Origin: Candidatus Gastranaerophilales bacterium
Lineage (GTDB): Bacteria; Cyanobacteriota; Vampirovibrionia; Gastranaerophilales; Gastranaerophilaceae
Reading direction: 5' to 3'
NCBI GenBank assembly: GCA_944325615.1
Contig: CALVAU010000020.1
Span: 1 to 11,116, forward strand
Length of the DNA: 11,116 nucleotides
Positions within the stretch are counted from its first letter, which is position 1. Each line of letters starts with the position of its first letter. Below are positions 7,454 to 11,116 of this stretch, piece by piece. A program made the translations under genes and the position numbers. The notes under the pieces were generated by a model that saw only the letters and a program-made list of their open reading frames with translations, was not told the DNA's origin and did not search any database.

Positions 7454-7684
7454 GTGAAAAGAGAACTAATCAAATCCATTAAAGAAAAAGAAGTTCAATT
7501 GTCGAAATTAAAAGCACACGTAGATAAGAGTTCTGTATGTTCAGATCTTTACAACAAAGTCGTTTTAGAAAAAGCCATCCTTAAAAAACAACTGGAAGAA
7601 TTGGAACAAAATAGTTTTGTAAAAAGAATAAGATCAATGATTCCCAGAAAAAAAACTCTTATATGTGATTATTTCAAAAATTAA
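7454..7684 (+). CDS. Small basic helical protein of unknown function
   Basis: A 76-residue protein starting at GTG 7454, ten bases after AAGAGG (7438-7443). I do not recognise a family. Residues 1-25 and about 30-52 look strongly helical, with Leu/Ile/Val every three to four residues and many Lys/Glu, suggesting a short two-helix coiled coil. The tail (58-76) is basic with a K-R-I-R segment and an R-K-K segment. There are two cysteines, C29 and C71, no signal peptide and no membrane segment. It sits 83 bases behind the oxidoreductase operon and ahead of a strong terminator, so it may be the last gene of that transcript. A weak promoter of its own (TCGATT-N17-TATTAT, 7391-7419) could also serve it. 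Reality as a gene is supported by the ribosome site and the terminator right behind it. Confidence 0.72.
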   Translation: MKRELIKSIKEKEVQLSKLKAHVDKSSVCSDLYNKVVLEKAILKKQLEELEQNSFVKRIRSMIPRKKTLICDYFKN

Positions 7685-7706
7685 TTGAACAAAATAAAAT
7701 GGTAAT

Positions 7707-7737
7707 AAAAAGCGGAAATTAAAATTCCGCTTTTTTT
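7707..7737. terminator. Bidirectional intrinsic terminator
   Basis: An 11-bp perfect stem, AAAAAGCGGAA (7707-7717) with TTCCGCTTTTT (7725-7735), encloses a seven-base loop and is followed by T's to 7737. Read from the other strand it also ends in a T-run, so it can stop both the 76-residue gene and the HxlR gene, whose stop codon (7736-7738) overlaps the T-run. Confidence 0.9.
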
Positions 7738-8098
7738 AATTAGAATTTTTATCCAAATACGTACAAGGGATATTTTCTTCTTTCAAATAATTTATCCCCC
7801 ATTTATTTAACTCCAAAATTATCGGAATTAAAGTTTTTCCTCTATCCGAAAGCGAATATTCCGTTTTAGGAGGAACAACAGGGTAAAGTTTTCTTATAAT
7901 AATGCCGTCAGCTTCCAATTCTTTTAATTGTTGTATCAACATTTTTGGGGTAGCCTGCGAAATCATTTTTTGCAATTCGCTATACCTTAGAGTCTTATTT
8001 ATCAAATGCCCTATTATTATACCTTTATACTTACCGCCAATTATATTCATGGTAGCTTCTAAAGGACAATGATAACCTATTTCATTTTTTTTAGTCAT
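7736..8098 (-). CDS. HxlR-family winged-helix transcriptional regulator
   Basis: A 120-residue DNA-binding protein of the HxlR (DUF24, MarR-like) family. Landmarks are the N-terminal Cys in YHCPLEATMNIIGGKYK (C11; the segment spans residues 9-25), the helix-turn-helix LRYSELQKMI...TPKMLIQQLKELEADGII (37-68), and the wing PPKTEYSLSDRGKTL (76-90). The family usually binds as a dimer and often senses quinones, aldehydes or oxidants through the conserved N-terminal Cys. A second Cys near the C-terminus (C112) resembles the arrangement in the YodB branch, where disulphides form between subunits; that analogy is from memory. It is divergent from the metallo-hydrolase gene, with a palindrome over its own likely start of transcription, so autorepression and control of the neighbour are expected. 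The ATG at 8098 follows AAGGAG (8108-8103) by four bases. Confidence 0.93.
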   Translation of the reverse strand: MTKKNEIGYHCPLEATMNIIGGKYKGIIIGHLINKTLRYSELQKMISQATPKMLIQQLKELEADGIIIRKLYPVVPPKTEYSLSDRGKTLIPIILELNKWGINYLKEENIPCTYLDKNSN

Positions 8099-8110
8099 AT
8101 TTCTCCTTAG

Positions 8111-8126
8111 TTTACTATTTAGTAAA
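8111..8126. promoter_or_regulatory. 16-bp palindromic operator, probably bound by the HxlR protein
   Basis: TTTACT-ATTT-AGTAAA is an inverted repeat with perfect 6-bp arms and a four-base spacer. It begins just after the hxlR -10, placing it over the expected transcription start, as in autorepression. The TACT...AGTA core resembles boxes described for HxlR/DUF24 repressors such as YodB; I recall this and have not checked it. Confidence 0.55.
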
Positions 8127-8156
8127 TATTATACAAAAAAGTTAATATTATACAAA
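8125..8156 (-). promoter_or_regulatory. Candidate hxlR promoter with duplicated TATAAT-bearing 13-mer
   Basis: The 13-mer AATATTATACAAA occurs at 8125-8137 and again at 8144-8156, 19 bp apart. Read on the minus strand, each copy contains TTTGTATAATATT, a perfect -10. The copy nearer the gene (TATAAT 8133-8128) is the likely -10, and part of the other copy (TTTGTA 8156-8151) falls at the -35 position with 17-bp spacing. The duplicate could provide a second start or a second binding half. Confidence 0.5.
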
Positions 8157-8158
8157 TT

Positions 8159-8196
8159 AGTACATACTTGTTAAAAAGAAAAAAACAATTTAAAAT
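8159..8196 (+). promoter_or_regulatory. Promoter of the metallo-hydrolase gene with overlapping small palindrome
   Basis: TTGTTA (8168-8173) and TAAAAT (8191-8196) are separated by 17 bp and match four and five of six consensus bases. A short inverted repeat AGTA-CA-TACT (8159-8168) touches the -35 and shares the AGTA/TACT words of the 8111-8126 palindrome, so the same regulator may bind here and block RNA polymerase. The first part (TTAGTACATA, 8157-8166) also echoes TTAGTAAATA at 8119-8128. Confidence 0.55.
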
Positions 8197-8217
8197 AACT
8201 AAAAAAGGAGGTCTAAT

Positions 8218-9000
8218 ATGAAAATAACTCAAATAAGAAATGCAACAATCAAAATAGAATACAATAACACAAAATTTTTAATTGACCCTTGGCTCGGTCC
8301 AAAAGAGTACATGGAAGGATTTGAAGCCGGAATAAATTCTTACATAAGACAACCAAGAGTAGAATTACCCTTTGATCTAAAAGATATTACAAACGTTGAT
8401 GCCGTTATAGTAACGCATATACACCCAGATCACTGGGATGAATATGCTGAAAAAGCCTTGCCAAAAGGTATCAAAATATTTGTACAATCACAAGCTGATC
8501 AAGAATTTATCAAATCAAAAGGCTTTACAAACTCAGAAATTTTAGAACCTGATGGGATTGAATATAATGGTATCAAACTATATAAAACATATACTCAACA
8601 TGGCAAAAGAGAAATTATAGAACCTATATGCAAAAAAGTAAATATGCCATACGATGCAATGGGAGTGATTTTCAAATCAAATCAAGAAAAAACTCTTTAC
8701 TTAGCAGGAGATACAATCTGGTGCGAAGAAGTTGAAGATGCGATAGAAAAATTCAAACCTGAAATCTTAATTATCAACGCCTGCGGTGCCAGCGTATTAA
8801 ATGGCGAACGATTAATTATGAATGAAGATGATATAATTCACCTTATAAATAAAACACCAAATTCTAAAATCATAGCAAGCCATATGGATACAGTAAGCCA
8901 TTTAACTGTTACAAGAAAAGATTTGCACAATCTGGTAGAAGAAAAGAATCTCAAAAATCTTTTAATTCCAGAAGACGGAGAAACTATCATCTTAAAATAA
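8218..9000 (+). CDS. MBL-fold metallo-hydrolase
   Basis: A 260-residue cytoplasmic metallo-beta-lactamase-fold protein, UlaG-like in outline. The signature is T66-H67-I-H69-P-D71-H72. Other likely metal ligands are H128 (TQHG), D165 (LAGDT) and H222 (ASHMD), so a complete two-metal site is present. Fold landmarks are the N-terminal beta strand with the NATIKIEYNNTKFLIDPW block (8-25) and LYLAGDTIW (160-168). There is no signal peptide, so an antibiotic-degrading periplasmic enzyme is unlikely. The substrate cannot be told from sequence; members hydrolyse phosphodiesters, lactones, thioesters and others. It is divergent from, and probably controlled by, the HxlR regulator, which would suggest a role in handling reactive small molecules (inference). 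ATG 8218 follows a strong AAGGAGG (8205-8211) by six bases. Confidence 0.92.
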   Translation: MKITQIRNATIKIEYNNTKFLIDPWLGPKEYMEGFEAGINSYIRQPRVELPFDLKDITNVDAVIVTHIHPDHWDEYAEKALPKGIKIFVQSQADQEFIKSKGFTNSEILEPDGIEYNGIKLYKTYTQHGKREIIEPICKKVNMPYDAMGVIFKSNQEKTLYLAGDTIWCEEVEDAIEKFKPEILIINACGASVLNGERLIMNEDDIIHLINKTPNSKIIASHMDTVSHLTVTRKDLHNLVEEKNLKNLLIPEDGETIILK

Positions 9001-9010
9001 ATTTAACTAA

Positions 9011-9040
9011 AAAAAGAGCGGTTAAAAACCGCTCTTTTTT
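9011..9040. terminator. Bidirectional intrinsic terminator
   Basis: A 13-bp perfect stem, AAAAAGAGCGGTT (9011-9023) with AACCGCTCTTTTT (9027-9039), closes an AAA loop and ends in a T-run on both strands. It serves the metallo-hydrolase gene on the plus strand and the fixC-fixX-RWYD operon on the minus strand. The stop codon of the last gene of that operon (9039-9041) lies within the T-run. Confidence 0.93.
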
Positions 9041-9416
9041 ATTCTTCATCATCTGACTCACTATCATCAGTCTTAATTTTATCAACGACCATTTTAGCCA
9101 TTTCTTTTGCAATCAAATGCTGAGTAGCTGGCGGGCAATTTTGCAACATATTCATTGCAGTTCTTAATGTAGAATCAATATCATACCAGCGGCCTTTTCT
9201 GTTATCTTCAAGTCCTGAACCGACAGCATTAATAATATCTTCAACAGCTTCAAACTTTTCATCTTCGATATTGTGCTCAATAATAATTTTAATCAAATTC
9301 AAAGCTATTCTGATTTGAGTTTCATCATCGCTGTGCTCTAAAGTTTTAACAGCTTGAGAAAGTACAGGGTCTTTGTCATACCATCTGCGATGTTGATTGC
9401 TGTATTCTTCTTTCAT
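9039..9416 (-). CDS. Acidic protein with duplicated RWYD motif, unknown function
   Basis: A 125-residue protein not recognised as a named family. It is an internal duplication: RWYD-x-D at residues 11-16 and again at 76-81, 65 apart. Each is followed by L-x-x-A-(V/M)-x-x-L and then, after a short acidic or Pro-containing turn, Q-x-x-I/L-A-x-x-(L/M) and a hydrophobic helix (41-48 and 107-113). Each half looks like a two- to three-helix unit. The tail after residue 115 is almost all Asp, Glu and Ser. There is one Cys (94), no signal peptide and no membrane segment. The ATG at 9416 has AAAGGAG (9432-9426) nine bases upstream. It lies 45 bases behind fixX in the same direction and ahead of the shared terminator, so it is probably cotranscribed with fixCX. 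A role as partner or small regulator of that electron-transfer pair is inference from position. Confidence 0.82.
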   Translation of the reverse strand: MKEEYSNQHRRWYDKDPVLSQAVKTLEHSDDETQIRIALNLIKIIIEHNIEDEKFEAVEDIINAVGSGLEDNRKGRWYDIDSTLRTAMNMLQNCPPATQHLIAKEMAKMVVDKIKTDDSESDDEE

Positions 9417-9461
9417 AAACCTTGTCTCCTTTTTATGTATTTTACTGATTATTTTTATTTT

Positions 9462-9737
9462 TTAACCGTTTTTGAATGTAACGCCTTTAGTTCCTTTCGG
9501 GTACTCCCAGTCAATGCAATTCTTCTCACAAGCAATTCTGCAAGCTCCGCATTCAAGACAATTTTCATAATTTACAGTTAATTTTGATTCACACTCTTCC
9601 CATTCATAAACTTTAGCAGGGCAAATTGTTGTGCAAATTTTTGATACACAGCTTTTGCATTTTTCAAAATCAGGTCTCAAATGAGACGCATCATCCGGCT
9701 TGTATTTAACTGTAAATAATTTATCATCTATTGTCAT
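9462..9737 (-). CDS. fixX: FixX-type ferredoxin-like protein, 2x[4Fe-4S]
   Basis: A 91-residue ferredoxin-like partner of FixC. The C-terminal half has the FixX/ETF-QO signature CLECGACRIAC (60-70) and then DWEYPKGTKGVTF (76-88), very like the WEYPRGT-GV-F ending of known FixX proteins. The first cluster site is C27-x2-C30-x4-C35-x3-C39-P, so two [4Fe-4S] clusters are expected, as in the FixX of electron-bifurcating diazotroph systems; E. coli FixX, as I recall it, lacks the first motif. It would carry electrons between the FAD of FixC and an acceptor. The start is the ATG at 9737, overlapping the fixC stop as ATGA; an in-frame TTG at 9755 would lengthen it by six residues inside fixC and is less likely. 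A GGAG at 9753-9750 is 12 bases upstream of the ATG. Confidence 0.92.
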   Translation of the reverse strand: MTIDDKLFTVKYKPDDASHLRPDFEKCKSCVSKICTTICPAKVYEWEECESKLTVNYENCLECGACRIACEKNCIDWEYPKGTKGVTFKNG

Positions 9738-11044
9738 TTTATTAAAATACTCCAAAACAGCTTGAATGCACTAAAAGCATCTTTGAATAATTCTATTATA
9801 TTTCTTTTTTTGATAAAGTCAAAAATAAACTTATGATATTTTTCACGTTTAGGGATACTGTCAACAGTCGTAAACATTTTGAAAAATCCATTCACCTGAC
9901 TTAAATAATATCCCATAAATGAATCCACTCTTTGATGAGCTTCATCCATCAAATTTCGATAAGTCTTCAAATCTTTCATTACAAAAGAATTTTCAAGATC
10001 TTTTTGATAACGAGAAAGTGTATTTTCGCTAAAATCTCCTTTTACTAAAGCTCTTACAGCTGTTTCACCAGCGAGCTTTCCACTAATCATTGCAAGATTA
10101 GTCCCTTCCCAATGAAGGTTATTCACAAACATTGCAGCATCACCTGCAATCATTACTCCTGCACCGAAAAGTGTCGGAACTTTCTTATAACCACCCTCAG
10201 GAATAAGATGTGCTGAATATTCTAACAATTCACCATCTTTAATTAATGGAGCAATCGTCGGATGTTGTTTCAATCTATCTAACAACTCATAAGGCTTAAT
10301 CTTCTTCTCGCACAAAGCATCTAGACCGACACCCAGTCCGATACTTATAGAATCTTTATTTGTGTACATAAATCCGAGCCCAAGCATACCAAGCATAGGA
10401 CCTCCAAAAATTTCATATATACACCCTTCATCATCAGACAAATTAAATCTTTCATTAATCTTTTGACTGTCTAGCTTTATAACTTCTTTTACACTTAATG
10501 CCACATCTTTAGGATCTATTTTATCTCTAAAGCCAATTTGTTTCGCTAAAAGAGAATTTACTCCATCAGCAAGCACAACAATGTCAGAATAATATTCTTC
10601 TAATTCTGTCTTTACTCCGATTACCTGCTCGTTTTCAATAATCAATTCCCTTACGACAGTTTCATCAACAACGATTACACCCTCTTTTTTGGCCTGTTCT
10701 GCCATCCAACGATCGAATTTTCCTCTTATTACAGAATAGCTCGGCATCTCAGTATCTTTATGACGATAAGAAATTACTGTTGAATCATCCTCGCCTAAAA
10801 TTGCATACTTATGTTCGATATTCAATCTTTCAATGGGAGCTTCTTTTTCAAAATCCGGAAAAATTTCTCGCATAGGCTGCGCGTAAATTGCTCCGCCAAA
10901 GACGTTTTTACTGCCTGCAAAACTGCCTCTTTCAATTAATATAACCTCATGTCCTGCCCTTGCTATTGTAATTGCGCAAGCAATTCCTGCAGGGCCTCCC
11001 CCTACAACTATCACCTCTGTTTTATTTTGGCTGATTTCTGTCAT
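9734..11044 (-). CDS. fixC: FixC-type flavoprotein (ETF-quinone oxidoreductase family)
   Basis: A 436-residue FAD protein of the FixC/geranylgeranyl-reductase/ETF:quinone oxidoreductase superfamily. The dinucleotide-binding site is VVGGGPAG (13-20), with the acidic end of the second strand at E38-R39. VVLADGVNS (156-164) and IAGDAA (299-304) are the further FAD-binding motifs, followed by the HWEGTNLAMISGKLAGE helix (311-327). The length matches FixC (about 430). With FixX it forms the part of FixABCX that passes electrons to quinone or a ferredoxin/flavodoxin pool; FixA and FixB are not in this window. The C-terminus (about 400-436) has alternating basic and aromatic/hydrophobic residues, which could help membrane association (inference). 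Start: ATG 11044 has AAGGGAG at 11055-11049. The upstream in-frame ATG at 11077 lies within the promoter and has no ribosome site. Confidence 0.92.
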   Translation of the reverse strand: MTEISQNKTEVIVVGGGPAGIACAITIARAGHEVILIERGSFAGSKNVFGGAIYAQPMREIFPDFEKEAPIERLNIEHKYAILGEDDSTVISYRHKDTEMPSYSVIRGKFDRWMAEQAKKEGVIVVDETVVRELIIENEQVIGVKTELEEYYSDIVVLADGVNSLLAKQIGFRDKIDPKDVALSVKEVIKLDSQKINERFNLSDDEGCIYEIFGGPMLGMLGLGFMYTNKDSISIGLGVGLDALCEKKIKPYELLDRLKQHPTIAPLIKDGELLEYSAHLIPEGGYKKVPTLFGAGVMIAGDAAMFVNNLHWEGTNLAMISGKLAGETAVRALVKGDFSENTLSRYQKDLENSFVMKDLKTYRNLMDEAHQRVDSFMGYYLSQVNGFFKMFTTVDSIPKREKYHKFIFDFIKKRNIIELFKDAFSAFKLFWSILIK

Positions 11045-11068
11045 AAAACTCCCTTTTCTATGTGATTT

Positions 11069-11097
11069 ATTATACATTAAAATTTGTTCATTGTAAA
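11069..11097 (-). promoter_or_regulatory. Near-consensus promoter of the fixC-fixX-RWYD operon
   Basis: On the minus strand TTTACA (11097-11092, five of six) and a perfect TATAAT (11074-11069) are separated by exactly 17 bp. Transcription would start near 11062, about 18 bases before the fixC ATG at 11044. This placement decides the fixC start, because an ATG at 11077 would be upstream of the transcript. Confidence 0.8.
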
Positions 11098-11116
11098 ATA
11101 CCCGTATGAATATAAC

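Noticed and set aside
9354..9581. Plus-strand open frame across the RWYD gene start and fixX end
   Set aside because: It is antisense to two supported genes and has no ribosome site.
9753..9755. TTG as start of fixX
   Set aside because: The ATG at 9737 gives the usual ATGA overlap with fixC and a length typical of FixX.
11106..11116. ATG at 11106 as the start of a divergent plus-strand gene
   Set aside because: Only three full codons are visible and no ribosome site precedes it.

Overview
The window is AT-rich bacterial DNA of an anaerobic type. Its metabolic genes centre on ferredoxin: a four-subunit 2-oxoacid:ferredoxin oxidoreductase and a FixC/FixX pair. No rRNA or other phylogenetic marker is present, so the host cannot be fixed. 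Low-GC gut anaerobes such as Clostridia-like Firmicutes, Elusimicrobia or non-photosynthetic Cyanobacteria relatives (Vampirovibrionia/Gastranaerophilales) are all possible; this is inference only.

Layout. Positions 1-4586 (minus strand) are one uninterrupted reading frame, cut by the left window edge. It encodes at least 1528 residues of almost proline-free, coiled-coil-like protein of unknown function, with two internal repeat arrays: a 62-residue period in the middle and a 46-residue period near the visible C-terminal end. Many short plus-strand open frames across this stretch are shadows of it. A divergent intergenic region (4587-4762) holds a 12-bp palindrome and an extended -10 promoter. 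From it runs a plus-strand operon (4763-7370) in the order delta (2x[4Fe-4S] ferredoxin), alpha, beta (TPP), gamma of a VOR/KOR-type 2-oxoacid:ferredoxin oxidoreductase. A 76-residue basic helical protein of unknown function (7454-7684) follows, then a bidirectional terminator.

Next comes a divergent regulator/target pair: an HxlR-family repressor (7736-8098, minus) and an MBL-fold metallo-hydrolase (8218-9000, plus). The 119 bp between them contain a 16-bp operator-like palindrome, tandem TATAAT-bearing direct repeats and a good promoter for the hydrolase. A second bidirectional terminator (9011-9040) separates this from a minus-strand operon read from the right edge: fixC (starting at 11044), fixX (ATGA overlap) and a 125-residue acidic protein with a duplicated RWYD motif. 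That operon has a near-consensus promoter, TTTACA-N17-TATAAT.

How the genes fit together. The oxidoreductase would decarboxylate a 2-oxoacid (branched-chain or 2-oxoglutarate) to acyl-CoA and pass electrons to ferredoxin. FixCX would move electrons between an ETF-type partner (FixAB, not in the window), ferredoxin/flavodoxin and quinone. The least explained parts are the giant coiled-coil protein, the RWYD-duplication protein beside fixCX, and the 76-residue protein behind the oxidoreductase.
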